From Rhodococcus sp. AW25M09 (GTDB taxonomy: Bacteria; Actinomycetota; Actinomycetes; Mycobacteriales; Mycobacteriaceae), in the NCBI RefSeq assembly GCF_000333955.1, contig NZ_CAPS01000003.1, positions 1 through 45,451 of the forward strand: a DNA stretch of 45,451 bases. Reading direction: 5' to 3'. Shown in pieces: positions 15,926 to 24,057 of this stretch. A model generated the notes under the pieces. That model saw only the letters and a list, made by a program, of their open reading frames with translations, was not told the origin of the DNA and ran no database searches. The first letter of the stretch is position 1, and each line of letters starts with the position of its first letter. A program made the position numbers and the translations under genes.

Positions 15926-15960
15926 ACAAGGCGAGTGCTCTACCGCTGAGCTAAGGAGGC
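15889..15960 (-). tRNA. tRNA-Thr (anticodon TGT), integration target
   Basis: On the minus strand the cloverleaf is complete. The acceptor stem GCCTCCT (15960-15954) pairs with AGGAGGC (15896-15890). The D-arm contains AGCTCAGCGGTAGAGC. The anticodon stem CTCGC/GCGAG encloses the loop CTTGTAA, giving anticodon TGT. The T-arm has GTTCAATC with the TTC motif. The discriminator is T at 15889 and CCA is encoded (15888-15886). The 3' end faces the integrase, so the tRNA was rebuilt by, or retained after, integration. Confidence 0.95.
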
Positions 15961-15974
15961 AGTGAAGCGAGACC

Positions 15975-16006
15975 ATCGTATCCGTTCATCGGGCGCTCAG
16001 TGTCAA
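15975..16006 (-). promoter_or_regulatory. Promoter of tRNA-Thr
   Basis: The minus strand has a perfect -35 TTGACA (complement of 16001-16006) and a -10 within GGATACGAT (15975-15983). GGATAC gives a 17-base spacer and TACGAT a 20-base one. It fires into the tRNA. Confidence 0.55.
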
Positions 16007-16053
16007 CAGGTACCTTGTCGGTGGATCACCCCAGCAACAACGTAAAGACGGTC

Positions 16054-17517
16054 ATGACTTTCCTGCAAGACCTGACGGCTTCGCTGAGCCGTCTCACCGG
16101 TGAGCGTCGGGCCACCATCGATACTCCGACGGCAGCACCGTCACCCCTTCGTCCGATCGATCTGACCGACGATGCGTCGGTGGCGGAGGTGCTGGACCTT
16201 GCCGTTCGCGTCGGTGAGGTGCTGTTGGCCTCGGGAACATCAGCGGTGGACACCGCGACACAGGTGCAGTACATCGCCGCGACGTACGGCCTCGCACGCT
16301 GCGATGTCGACGTCACGTACAACTCGATCACTCTCAGTGCGCACCGCGGGCCGACGCGTCCTCCGGCATCGACGTTGCGCATCGTGAATTACCGATCGAT
16401 GGACTTCACCCGGCTGGCCGAGGTCGACCGTCTCATCCGCGCGGTGCGCGTGAAGATGCTGCCGCCGAGTGCTGCACTCGATCGGCTCGAAGAGATCACC
16501 AAAGCTCCGCACCCCTACAACCGGTGGATCGCAACCCTCGCGTGGGCCGGTATGGCCGCCGCCATCAGTGTGCTGCTCGGCGGTGGCCCTCTGGTGGCCG
16601 TTGTCAGCTTCCTGACCACCATGGTGATCGATCGCATCGGACGTGTCCTCAACCGGGCCGGTCTACCGTTCTTCTTCCAGCAGGTCGTCGGCGGCTTCGT
16701 GGCGGCTACACCAGCAATCACGCTGTACAACTTTCAGGACCAGCTGAACATCAACATTTCGCCGTCGCAGGTCATCGCTGCCGGCGTCGTCGTGTTGCTG
16801 TCGGGCCTTTCGCTCGTCGGTACGTTTCAAGATGCGATCACCGGTGCGCCCATCACCGCGTCGGCCAGGTTCTTCGAAGTGTTGATGATGACGGCAGGAA
16901 TCATCGCCGGTGTCGCAACCTCGCTGCGATTGGCGTCGTTGATCGGTAGCGACCTTCCGCAGATCAGCAACCTGGCACCACCGGACATCTTGGAGGTACC
17001 GACGAAGGTGCTGGCGGGTGCGGCGGCGTCGTTGTTCTACGCGCTGGCCAGCTACGCCGAGCGGCGTGCGCTGACGGCAGCGTTCATGGGCGGTTTCGCG
17101 GGCTCACTCGTGTACTTGCTGTCTCAGACACTGACCGTCGGACCGATCATCGCCTCGGCTATCGCGGCGACCGTCGTCGGCTTCGCCGGTGGCCTGCTGG
17201 CCCGTCGCGCACTGATCCCGCCGTTGATCATCGCCGTAGCCGGCATCACGCCCCTGCTGCCCGGTCTGGCGCTCTACCGCGGTCTGTACGCGATCCTCAA
17301 CGACCAACTGTTGCTCGGAATCAGCTCGCTGTTCGCGGCGTTGGGTGTCAGCTGCGGCCTGGCCGCCGGCGTGACCCTGGGCGAATGGGGTGCCCGCACG
17401 CTCCGTCGACCCCGCATCATCGCGCGCACCGAGGAACTACTTCGCCCGACGCTTCGCCGGACAGAAGAACCGCGCCGACCGACGGTTCGTCGGCGGCGCG
17501 GTTCGAGTGCTTCGTAG
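16054..17517 (+). CDS. ThrE-family threonine/serine exporter
   Basis: The family exports threonine and serine. Residues from the start to about 230 form the soluble ThrE domain (VLDLAVRVGEVLLASGTSAVDT, RCDVDVTYNSITLSAH). About ten hydrophobic helices follow (WAGMAAAISVLLGGGPLVAV, GGFVAATPAITLYN, ITPLLPGLALYRGLYAIL). The protein is full length (487 residues). The frame is open back to GTG 16000, but the tRNA promoter overlaps that stretch, so I prefer ATG 16054 (MTFLQDLTASLSRL). Both starts have weak ribosome binding sites. The basic C-terminal tail overlaps a terminator hairpin. Confidence 0.88.
   Translation: MTFLQDLTASLSRLTGERRATIDTPTAAPSPLRPIDLTDDASVAEVLDLAVRVGEVLLASGTSAVDTATQVQYIAATYGLARCDVDVTYNSITLSAHRGPTRPPASTLRIVNYRSMDFTRLAEVDRLIRAVRVKMLPPSAALDRLEEITKAPHPYNRWIATLAWAGMAAAISVLLGGGPLVAVVSFLTTMVIDRIGRVLNRAGLPFFFQQVVGGFVAATPAITLYNFQDQLNINISPSQVIAAGVVVLLSGLSLVGTFQDAITGAPITASARFFEVLMMTAGIIAGVATSLRLASLIGSDLPQISNLAPPDILEVPTKVLAGAAASLFYALASYAERRALTAAFMGGFAGSLVYLLSQTLTVGPIIASAIAATVVGFAGGLLARRALIPPLIIAVAGITPLLPGLALYRGLYAILNDQLLLGISSLFAALGVSCGLAAGVTLGEWGARTLRRPRIIARTEELLRPTLRRTEEPRRPTVRRRRGSSAS
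17467..17504. terminator. Hairpin within the 3' end of the ThrE gene
   Basis: A 17-bp stem with one bulged base and a 3-base loop (GAACCGCGCCG paired with CGGCGCGGTTC at the base) lies between the convergent ThrE and MbtH genes. It overlaps the last ThrE codons. Confidence 0.6.
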
Positions 17518-17527
17518 AAGGCGGAAC

Positions 17528-17788
17528 TCAAGCCTCGGTGCTGGGGGTTCCCTCAGCAGAAGCGCGTGCAGCAGCATCGGCCTCCATGGCCTCACGCAGG
17601 CTGCGCGGACGCATGTCGGTCCAGTTCTTCTCGACATACTCCAAGCAGGCGGCGCGGGTGTCTTCACCGAAGACGACACGCCATCCCTGAGGGACCTCGG
17701 AGAACGTCGGCCACAGCGAATGCTGGTCTTCGTCGTTGACCAGCACGAAGAAGCGTCCGTCTTCGTCATCGAACGGGTTGGTACTCAT
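17528..17788 (-). CDS. MbtH-like protein (orphan)
   Basis: The 86-residue protein shows the family pattern: [22 protein letters not shown] near residue 25, and [12 protein letters not shown], with the conserved tryptophans. MbtH proteins bind and activate adenylation domains of nonribosomal peptide synthetases. No synthetase lies nearby, so it probably serves one elsewhere in the genome. The gene is single, with its promoter in the 90-base gap before the hydrolase. The C-terminal tail is Ala/Glu-rich and longer than the ~70-residue core. Confidence 0.95.
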   Translation of the reverse strand: MSTNPFDDEDGRFFVLVNDEDQHSLWPTFSEVPQGWRVVFGEDTRAACLEYVEKNWTDMRPRSLREAMEADAAARASAEGTPSTEA

Positions 17789-17878
17789 CTCGCCTCACTC
17801 GTCGCGAACGTTTGATTTACAAGTCTGCACCGTGAGGTGCCACACGACCCTAGCAACGCAGGACCGGCCTCGGTGCCG

Positions 17879-18688
17879 TCAGGCCTTCAAGAAGCCGAGT
17901 AATTCTGCATTGACTGCCTCGGGGCGCTCGAGATATCCGTAGTGCCCGGCATCGGCGATCTCGACGTAACGGGCCCCCGGAATAGCGTCGGCCAGCTCCT
18001 TGCCCAGGTACGCCGGGATCATCCGGTCGTCGGCGAACCCTACGGACATGCACGGCACAGTCACACCGCGATAGGCGGACGTTCGATCGAAATCGTCCTC
18101 CATGCCCAGCTGAGCGCGGACTCCGGCCGAGGGCGAAGACGACGAGAACTCGAACAGATCGAGCCAGTCGCGGGCACTGCGCCCGTCACGCAACGTCGCA
18201 GGCGACAGGTTCATCACGGCCGTCACCGCGGCCGAATACGTGCCCGGGAGTTCGACGCGCTTGTCGTACAACGCTCGTTCACCGTGTGCGAGGGTCTTCT
18301 GAAACTCGTCGACTCTGGCGTGACCAGCAAGGAACACGGCCTTGCGCACCAGGTCAGGCCTGCTCAGGGCCAGCTCCTGCGCGACGCGCGAGCCCATCGA
18401 CGTTCCGACGACGAAAGCTTTTTCGCCACCGTTGCGGACGAGTTCGATCAGGCCGGCAGTGTCGGCGACCATCGCCTCGATCGTGATGCCGTGAGCGCTC
18501 TCCGACGACGGCGCGATCCCACGATTGTCGAACGTGCACACCCGGTAGCCCGCTGCTGTGAGAGCGGGCACCTGGTGCAGTTCCCACACACGACCGGGGC
18601 TGCCGGTACCCATGACGAGAACAACCAGGTCTCCGCTGCCCTTGACCTGGTAATTGATGTCGATGCCGTTGATCTTGGCGATAGGCAT
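17879..18688 (-). CDS. Alpha/beta hydrolase
   Basis: The 269-residue protein has the alpha/beta-hydrolase order: VVLVMGTGSPG (oxyanion loop), nucleophile elbow GTSMGSRV (Ser near residue 96), acid in a late loop, and the catalytic His in DAGHYGYLERP near residue 253. The start is ATG 18688 behind GAGGAG; an upstream start at 18700 sits on that ribosome binding site. The substrate is unknown. It is divergent from the CsbD-like gene. Confidence 0.88.
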   Translation of the reverse strand: MPIAKINGIDINYQVKGSGDLVVLVMGTGSPGRVWELHQVPALTAAGYRVCTFDNRGIAPSSESAHGITIEAMVADTAGLIELVRNGGEKAFVVGTSMGSRVAQELALSRPDLVRKAVFLAGHARVDEFQKTLAHGERALYDKRVELPGTYSAAVTAVMNLSPATLRDGRSARDWLDLFEFSSSSPSAGVRAQLGMEDDFDRTSAYRGVTVPCMSVGFADDRMIPAYLGKELADAIPGARYVEIADAGHYGYLERPEAVNAELLGFLKA

Positions 18689-18746
18689 AGGTCTCCTCAC
18701 TGGCTGATACGTCCGTCGGCGATCGTATCGTTCGGTACGGACCAGG

Positions 18747-18770
18747 GGTTACTCGTGCAGCCAGTGGGTA
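18747..18770 (+). promoter_or_regulatory. SigB/SigF-type stress promoter
   Basis: GGTTA (18747-18751) and GGGTA (18766-18770) are separated by 14 bases, close to the GTTT-N15-17-GGGTA consensus of actinobacterial stress sigma factors. They lie 12 bases before the ATG of the CsbD-like gene. The transcript would be nearly leaderless. Confidence 0.45.
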
Positions 18771-18781
18771 CCTGCAGTTAC

Positions 18782-19309
18782 ATGACTGACGAGAACGTAG
18801 CGGGCGAAGCACGCAAAGGATTGCTCGACGGAATCAAGGGCAAAGCCAAAGAGGTCGCCGGCGCGGTGACCGGCAACGACTCGTTGACGGCCGAGGGCCA
18901 GTTACAGGCCGCTCAAGCGCGCGAGCACAAGGAGGCCCAGGCCACCGAGCGGGTAGCGGAGGCGCAGGCCACCGAGGCCGGCGAGGAACTGGCCGACGTG
19001 CGCACCGCAGCGGAGAGTCGACGCGAGGCCGCAGAAGAGAACGCCGCCGTCACCGAGGCAAATGCCGATCGGGTGCGGCAAACACAGGTGGTCGCAGCCG
19101 AGCAGAACAAGCGCGATGCCGTGACGCAGGAGCGCGCTGCCGCGGAGGTCGAGGCGACGGCCGAGCAGATCGAAGCCGACGAGGAGCGCCGCATCGAGCA
19201 GGCCGCCGCCGATTCCGACGAGATGGTGGCCGCGCAGAAGCACCAGGAAGCACTCCTTCAGGCCGAGGCCGATCGCAAGAAGGCCGAAGAGCTTCGCAAC
19301 CAAGCCTGA
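18782..19309 (+). CDS. CsbD-like protein with a long coiled-coil tail
   Basis: Residues about 8-45 (EARKGLLDGIKGKAKEVAGAVTGNDSLTAEGQLQ) match the CsbD family, known as general-stress proteins of unclear biochemistry. The remaining ~130 residues form a highly charged Ala/Glu/Arg/Lys helix, typical of a long coiled coil. No signal or membrane segment is present. The frame is open far upstream, but that part is antisense to the hydrolase; ATG 18782 gives the family N-terminus. A stress-type promoter precedes it. A second coiled-coil gene follows 30 bases later, probably in the same transcript. Confidence 0.85.
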   Translation: MTDENVAGEARKGLLDGIKGKAKEVAGAVTGNDSLTAEGQLQAAQAREHKEAQATERVAEAQATEAGEELADVRTAAESRREAAEENAAVTEANADRVRQTQVVAAEQNKRDAVTQERAAAEVEATAEQIEADEERRIEQAAADSDEMVAAQKHQEALLQAEADRKKAEELRNQA

Positions 19310-19339
19310 CCCACCACTACATATCAGGAGTTTCGCTAC

Positions 19340-19993
19340 ATGAGCGTTTCAGCCCTACCACTGACCATTCTTCGAATTCAGTACAAGATCGCTCGAATTC
19401 CGTTGCAACTCATCGAGACCAACGTCGTAGAGAAGATGAGCGCGGAGTCCCCCGCTCGCCTGGTGTACGAGCACACACTCGGATCGCTCGATCGCGCCGT
19501 CGGAAACTTGCTGGGAGACAAAAGCCTGTCCGATCGAGGTGAGACCCTCGTCGACAGCACCGAGAGCCGCGCCGAGGCAGCGCGATTGGACGCCGAGGCC
19601 CGTGCAAAGAAGATCGCCGCGGACGACGAGCTGAAGGCAGCGCGCGACACCGCCGAGAAGGACCGCCGCGCAGCCGACGCTGCCGCTCAGGAAGCTGCGC
19701 GTGACGCACGGCAGGAGGCCGAGCAGCGCAAGCGCGAGGCCGCTGAGGATGCCGAGCGCAAGGCGACCGCCGAGAAGAAGAAGGCCGACGAGCAGGCGGC
19801 CGCCACGGCCAAGGCAGCCGAGGATCGCAAGAAGGCTCAGCAGGCTCAGGTCGACAAGCAGGAGAAGCAGGCTGCAGCGCCCGCCGAAGCCGAGCTGGCA
19901 ACGGCCGCAGAACGTTCCGAGGAAGCCGAGAGCAAGAGGGACGAAGCGGAACGCATCGAAAAGCTGTTCCTTGCGGAGAAGAACAAGGACTAG
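19340..19993 (+). CDS. Coiled-coil stress-associated protein
   Basis: The 217-residue protein follows a CAGGAG ribosome binding site. Residues 1-50 are amphipathic (LPLTILRIQYKIARIPLQLI) and could lie on a membrane. A short segment at about 45-75 (LVYEHTLGSLDRAVGNLLGD) resembles CsbD-like helices. The rest (about 75-217) is an unbroken Ala/Glu/Lys/Arg coiled coil. It resembles its upstream neighbour in architecture, pointing to duplication or joint assembly. The function is unknown; a scaffolding role in stress is a guess. Confidence 0.8.
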   Translation: MSVSALPLTILRIQYKIARIPLQLIETNVVEKMSAESPARLVYEHTLGSLDRAVGNLLGDKSLSDRGETLVDSTESRAEAARLDAEARAKKIAADDELKAARDTAEKDRRAADAAAQEAARDARQEAEQRKREAAEDAERKATAEKKKADEQAAATAKAAEDRKKAQQAQVDKQEKQAAAPAEAELATAAERSEEAESKRDEAERIEKLFLAEKNKD

Positions 19994-20024
19994 TTGGTAC
20001 GAATCGGTTCTACAACAACCTCTT

Positions 20025-20058
20025 CCAGCCCCGCACCGTGTTCTCGGTGCGGGGCTGG
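20025..20058. terminator. 14-bp perfect hairpin terminator
   Basis: CCAGCCCCGCACCG and its exact complement enclose a 6-base loop between the convergent coiled-coil gene and HNH gene. It can serve both strands. Confidence 0.85.
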
Positions 20059-20079
20059 ATTGCGTTGTGGGTGGCCGGT

Positions 20080-21477
20080 TCAGGTGATGTGGGGGCCTGC
20101 TCGGGCGTGGGATTGTCGGGGTTGTCGGTGGGGGTCGACGGTGGCCGGGGGTATGAACCAGGGGTGGTTGTCGGTGCCGATGAACACTTCCCAGTCCGAG
20201 TGGTGGATCAGGCGGTGGTGGAATCCGCAGAGGAGGACGAGGTTGTTCATGTCGGTGGGGCCGCCGTCGGCCCAGTGCCAGATGTGGTGGCCTTCGGTCC
20301 AGGCGGCGGGTTTGCCGCAGCCGGGGAAGGCGCAGCCGTGATCGCGCGCTGTCAATGCTCGTTTCTGTTTGGCGGTGACGGTGCGGGCGGTGCGGGCGAG
20401 GTTGAGTGGGTTGCCGGTGTCGTCCATGACGATGGCGGTGAGGACGCAGTCGCAGGCGAGTTGCCTGGAAGTGTTGCGCGAGAGCGGTCCCATCCAGGGC
20501 AGCCAGCCGACAGAGGTGCCGTCACCGAACAGGTCCCGATAGGCGCCACGATCAGCGGCCGGTCCGGCAGCGCTGTCGCAATCATCGCCGCTGCCGCTGG
20601 CACCACCATCGCCGCTGCCGCAGCTTCCGCAGTCCGGTTCGGTTGCGGTGCCAGTGTTCTCGCCACTGCCACAGCCACCGCCACTGTCATTGCCGGCTGC
20701 GCTTGCTGCGGTGCCGCGGAGGTCGGTGAGGTCGCGGAGGTTGATGTGGAGGTTGACGTGGGGTTTGTCGCCGCCTTCGTTCGGGCGGTCGCTGGAGGCG
20801 AGGTAGTGGTCGAGGATCTGCCCGAACGCGTCCGCTCTGCGCTTGGCGGGGCTGCGGGGGTCTTGGGTGCCGTCGACGGCGGGTCTCGGTTCGGTCAACG
20901 GTGAGAGTGCGGTGAGCAGTTTTTCTCCGGTGACGGCGTCGAAGTCACCCTTCAACGCCAGGCGTCCGTTCAGGGTTTTGGAGGCGAAGAGTTCGTTGCG
21001 GTCGGTGTCCTCAGCAGGCGGCTTGTTGCCGCCGTAGAGGTCGTTCAAGCGGGTGATCGCCGCGCGCAGTGGGCCGGTGCGGGCGTCGGGTCCGGTCGCG
21101 GCTTTGATCAGCGCTGCCCGAGCCATATCTCGCCCGACCTGCGGTAGGTGTTCGGGTGGGGTTTCGGCGAAGTCGAGGATCAGGGTGGCATGGTCGAGGG
21201 ACATGACACCGGTGTTCACTGCGTCGGCGATATCGGGGAAGTTCTTCAACCCGCGGGCGAGGGCGAGAATCTTGTTGGCTTTTCCCGCCGAGAGCAGGGT
21301 GGTGGAGGTGAGCCAGCCGGCGGGGCCGGGGAAGCCGAGTTTGTCTTTGCCGACGCGGGTGTCGATTTCGGCGACGAGGGCGATACGGCGGGCTTCGAGC
21401 AATTGGATTTGGTGGGAGACGTCAGCGGCGGCGGCGAGGAGTTGGTCCTCGCTCAGTTGCCAGATCGCTGTGGTCAT
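20080..21477 (-). CDS. HNH endonuclease with DUF222 (13E12 repeat family)
   Basis: The 465-residue protein has an N-terminal DUF222 domain (LSEDQLLAAAADVSHQ...) and a C-terminal HNH motif. The HNH part has CAFPGCGKPA zinc ligands, EGHHIWHWADGGPTDMNNLV and CGFHHRLIHH. Between them lies a low-complexity Gly/Ser/Asp stretch with several Cys (about residues 255-300). The family is multicopy in mycobacteria and rhodococci. The start is ATG 21477; an upstream start at 21513 overlaps the LexA box. A perfect SOS box just ahead implies induction by DNA damage. The role (homing, recombination or repair) is unsettled. Confidence 0.92.
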   Translation of the reverse strand: MTTAIWQLSEDQLLAAAADVSHQIQLLEARRIALVAEIDTRVGKDKLGFPGPAGWLTSTTLLSAGKANKILALARGLKNFPDIADAVNTGVMSLDHATLILDFAETPPEHLPQVGRDMARAALIKAATGPDARTGPLRAAITRLNDLYGGNKPPAEDTDRNELFASKTLNGRLALKGDFDAVTGEKLLTALSPLTEPRPAVDGTQDPRSPAKRRADAFGQILDHYLASSDRPNEGGDKPHVNLHINLRDLTDLRGTAASAAGNDSGGGCGSGENTGTATEPDCGSCGSGDGGASGSGDDCDSAAGPAADRGAYRDLFGDGTSVGWLPWMGPLSRNTSRQLACDCVLTAIVMDDTGNPLNLARTARTVTAKQKRALTARDHGCAFPGCGKPAAWTEGHHIWHWADGGPTDMNNLVLLCGFHHRLIHHSDWEVFIGTDNHPWFIPPATVDPHRQPRQSHARAGPHIT

Positions 21478-21490
21478 GCCATGAAGTGTA

Positions 21491-21506
21491 TCGAACGTGC
21501 GTTCGA
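21491..21506 (-). promoter_or_regulatory. LexA (SOS) box of the HNH gene
   Basis: TCGAACGTGCGTTCGA is a perfect match to the actinobacterial SOS box TCGAAC-N4-GTTCGA, 13 bases upstream of the HNH start. Confidence 0.9.
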
Positions 21507-21590
21507 CTGGCAATGATGATCGAATCCAAAACTATTGCCGTGCTTAACTATTCGACAAGACAATCCTGTCGGTAGGTTGTGCTAGGCACA

Positions 21591-22538
21591 TCAACTGCCG
21601 ATCCTGAACGTCGCCCGATATGCACTGGGCGAGACTCCCAACTCCGCGGCAAGCTGGTTTCGCAGCGACGTTGCTGTGCCGAATCCGGTGTCGTGCGCGA
21701 TGCGTTCGATGGTCAGGTCCGTGTTCTCGAGCAACTCCCGAGCCCGCTGGATGCGTTGCGCGACGATCCAACGGGCGGGCGGAACACCGACTTCGGCCGC
21801 AAATCGCCGTGAGAACGTCCGAACACTCATCGCCTGGTGCCGTGCCAAATCCTCCACCGACAAGGCCGTATTCAGATTGCGCAGCGCCCATTCTTGAGCG
21901 TCAGCCGTGGACGTCCCGTGCGTACGGGGCACCGGACTGTCGATGTACTGCGCCTGACCACCGCTGCGATGGGGTGGCACGACGGTTCCTCGGGCCACCC
22001 GATTGGCCACCGCCGCACCGAAATCCTGACGAATCATGAACAGGCACAGATCGATCCCCGACGCCTCCCCCGCCGCGGTGAGTACGTTGCCGTCCTCGGT
22101 GTAGAGCACGCTCGGGTCGAGCAACACCTGCGGGTACAGCTCGGCGAACCGGACAGCCGACTTCCAGTGTGTGGTGGCGCGTTTGCCGTCGAGCACCCCC
22201 GATGCGGCGAGCACGAACGATCCCGTGCAGATCGACGCCAGCCGTTGGGTCGACAAAGCGTCGAACAGCGGTGATACCGCACGACCATCGGTCTCGTAGT
22301 CTTCATCGGAGGCCGGAACCATCACGGTATCCGCCTCGGCCACGGCGTCGAGCCCCCGTTCGACGAGTATCCGCACGTCGGAATCGGTCCTGATCGGGCC
22401 AGGCTTGTCGGTGCAGGTGATCACCTCGTACAACGCGTCGCCGGACTCCGATCGCGCCTGCCCGAACAAGCGATGCACGATGCCCAGCTCCATCGAGAGG
22501 AGGCCGTCGCGCACATAGACCGCGATGCGATGCGTCAT
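21591..22538 (-). CDS. GlxA-type AraC regulator (DJ-1/PfpI domain plus AraC HTH)
   Basis: The 315-residue protein has an N-terminal DJ-1/PfpI-like ligand domain (RIAVYVRDGLLSMELGIVHRL, SICTGSFVLAASGVLDGKRAT with the cysteine elbow). The C-terminal AraC double helix-turn-helix contains LARHQAMSVRTFSRRFAAEV and IERIAHDTGFGTATSLRNQL. The start is ATG 22538 behind GAGAGGA. It is divergent from the quinone reductase gene across a 150-base region and is its likely regulator. The ligand is unknown. Confidence 0.92.
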   Translation of the reverse strand: MTHRIAVYVRDGLLSMELGIVHRLFGQARSESGDALYEVITCTDKPGPIRTDSDVRILVERGLDAVAEADTVMVPASDEDYETDGRAVSPLFDALSTQRLASICTGSFVLAASGVLDGKRATTHWKSAVRFAELYPQVLLDPSVLYTEDGNVLTAAGEASGIDLCLFMIRQDFGAAVANRVARGTVVPPHRSGGQAQYIDSPVPRTHGTSTADAQEWALRNLNTALSVEDLARHQAMSVRTFSRRFAAEVGVPPARWIVAQRIQRARELLENTDLTIERIAHDTGFGTATSLRNQLAAELGVSPSAYRATFRIGS

Positions 22539-22554
22539 AGCTGATTCCTCTCCT

Positions 22555-22621
22555 CGTGCGCCTTTTGCATACCCATAGGGGCGCAAAAGGCGCACGAGGG
22601 AGCGCAGCGACGCGTGTGGCC
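22555..22621. repeat. 67-base hairpin repeat, copy 1
   Basis: A 14-bp perfect stem, CGTGCGCCTTTTGC (22555-22568) with its complement (22583-22596), has a 14-base loop. A conserved tail containing GGAGCGCAGCGACG follows. The same unit recurs in the same orientation at 23492-23558, so the reductase gene is flanked by both copies. Confidence 0.85.
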
Positions 22622-22688
22622 GAATTCTTTCATATGTTGTCATTTCTGCCACTGTTTCCTGGGTCCATCGTGGCCCAGGATCGAGTGC

Positions 22689-23456
22689 ATGAACATCCTG
22701 TGGGTGTACGCCCATCCCGAACCTCGCTCGCTCAACGGCGCTCTTCGCGACGCCGCGCTGAAACAACTCCGCGTCGACGGCCATACCGTCGAACAGTCGG
22801 ATCTATATGCAATGCAATGGAATCCGGTGGTCACCTATGAGGACTACGGCCACGATCCGACGAAACGGTTCCACGTGGCCTCAGCGTCGAGCGCAGCCCT
22901 CGCTGCCGGCGCCCAGGCCCCGGAGATCGCGGCGGAGCAGCAGAAACTACTGCGTGCCGACGCCGTCGTGCTGCAATTCCCGCTGTGGTGGTACTCGATG
23001 CCCGCGATCATGAAGGGCTGGGTGGATCGAGTGTTCGTGGAGGGATTCGGCTACGGCGTCCGGGCATCGGACGGCAGCACCCGGCGCTACGGGGATGGCG
23101 TTCTCGCCGGGAAGCGCGCGATGGTCGTCGTCAGCATGGGCGGCAGCGAACACACCGTGTCGCCGCGCGGAATCAGCGGCAGCCTGGATGAGCTGCTGTA
23201 CCCGATTCAGCACGGCATCCTGTTCTACACCGGAATGAATGTACTGCCGCCGGTACTCGTGGCAAGCGCCGATAGGATGACCGACACCGATTATGCCGCA
23301 GCAGAATCGGATTTGATGCAGCGAGTGAAAGGCCTGCAGACCGACGAGCCCATTCGCTACCGCAGCCAGAACGGCGGCGACTACGATCGCCGCTTCATAC
23401 TTCGCGAAAACATCGACGCCGACGAGACCGGCATGCGAATACACACCGAACGCTGA
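22689..23456 (+). CDS. NAD(P)H:quinone reductase / flavodoxin-fold oxidoreductase
   Basis: The 255-residue protein is of the NQO1/MdaB/KefF type. Residues 1-25 (MNILWVYAHPEPRSLNGALR) form the FMN/FAD phosphate loop, DLYAMQWNPV follows, and FPLWWYSMPAIMKGWVDRVF (about residues 95-115) is the signature of the fold. These enzymes reduce quinones by two electrons and protect against oxidative stress. The start is ATG 22689. It is divergent from the GlxA-type regulator, which probably controls it. Hairpin repeats lie on both sides. Confidence 0.9.
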   Translation: MNILWVYAHPEPRSLNGALRDAALKQLRVDGHTVEQSDLYAMQWNPVVTYEDYGHDPTKRFHVASASSAALAAGAQAPEIAAEQQKLLRADAVVLQFPLWWYSMPAIMKGWVDRVFVEGFGYGVRASDGSTRRYGDGVLAGKRAMVVVSMGGSEHTVSPRGISGSLDELLYPIQHGILFYTGMNVLPPVLVASADRMTDTDYAAAESDLMQRVKGLQTDEPIRYRSQNGGDYDRRFILRENIDADETGMRIHTER

Positions 23457-23491
23457 TCAGGTGAGAATTGCGGCAACGTTGCCCGTGAGGT

Positions 23492-23558
23492 CGTGCGCCT
23501 TTTGCGTACCTATGAGTGCGCAAAAGGCGCACGACGGAGCGCAGCGACGCTTGTGACC
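23492..23558. repeat. 67-base hairpin repeat, copy 2
   Basis: The stem CGTGCGCCTTTTGC is at 23492-23505 and its complement at 23520-23533. The loop sequence differs from copy 1 and the tail is conserved. It lies between two convergent stop codons and may also act as a terminator. Confidence 0.85.
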
Positions 23559-23566
23559 AAAGCTGA

Positions 23567-24055
23567 TCAGTCCAGAACGCGGGCGAGGAACGCACCGATG
23601 TTCTCTCGCACTGCGGCGGTGCGGTTTTCGACATCGAAGTCTTCCTTGAACTGCCGGCCCAATGCCGGAGTCTTCTTCTTGCGCGCATAGAGCGAGCACG
23701 CGAGGTCCGAGCAGAGGTAGGTTCCGACGGTATTGCCGCGCCTGCCGGATTCGCCGGCCTTTGCAGCAGCCATCAACGACACCCCGCCGTTTGCGTGCGT
23801 GGTGAGGCAGATGCTGCACATCTGCGCGGTACGCGGGCCGCCGGGCTTGTAGCGGAGCGCAACCCCGCGTAGTCCATCATGTTGCGGGACAACGAGATAA
23901 CTCTTTCCAATCAGCTTGGGGTCGACCCAGCCGAGGAAGTCCAAATCGTCCCACGGTACGAGCTCGAACGCATTGGGGAGGGTGAGCCGGTTGGCGTCGC
24001 CCTTGGACGAGTTGACGAACGACGACCTGATGTCGCGCTCGGAGATGGGTTCCAT
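23567..24055 (-). CDS. FBP-domain (FusB-like) zinc-finger protein
   Basis: The 162-residue protein has a treble-clef zinc finger of the FBP/FusB type: CSICLTTH (about residues 80-87) and CSDLACSLY (about 116-124) supply the ligands. FusB-type proteins bind elongation factor G and can relieve its fusidic-acid block, but the actinobacterial members are mostly uncharacterised. The start is ATG 24055 behind GGAGG. The TetR gene ends two bases upstream, so the two form an operon. Confidence 0.85.
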   Translation of the reverse strand: MEPISERDIRSSFVNSSKGDANRLTLPNAFELVPWDDLDFLGWVDPKLIGKSYLVVPQHDGLRGVALRYKPGGPRTAQMCSICLTTHANGGVSLMAAAKAGESGRRGNTVGTYLCSDLACSLYARKKKTPALGRQFKEDFDVENRTAAVRENIGAFLARVLD

Positions 24056-24057
24056 TG

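Noticed and set aside
17942..18781. Upstream extension of the CsbD-like frame
   Set aside because: It is antisense to the alpha/beta hydrolase; family N-terminus begins at 18782.
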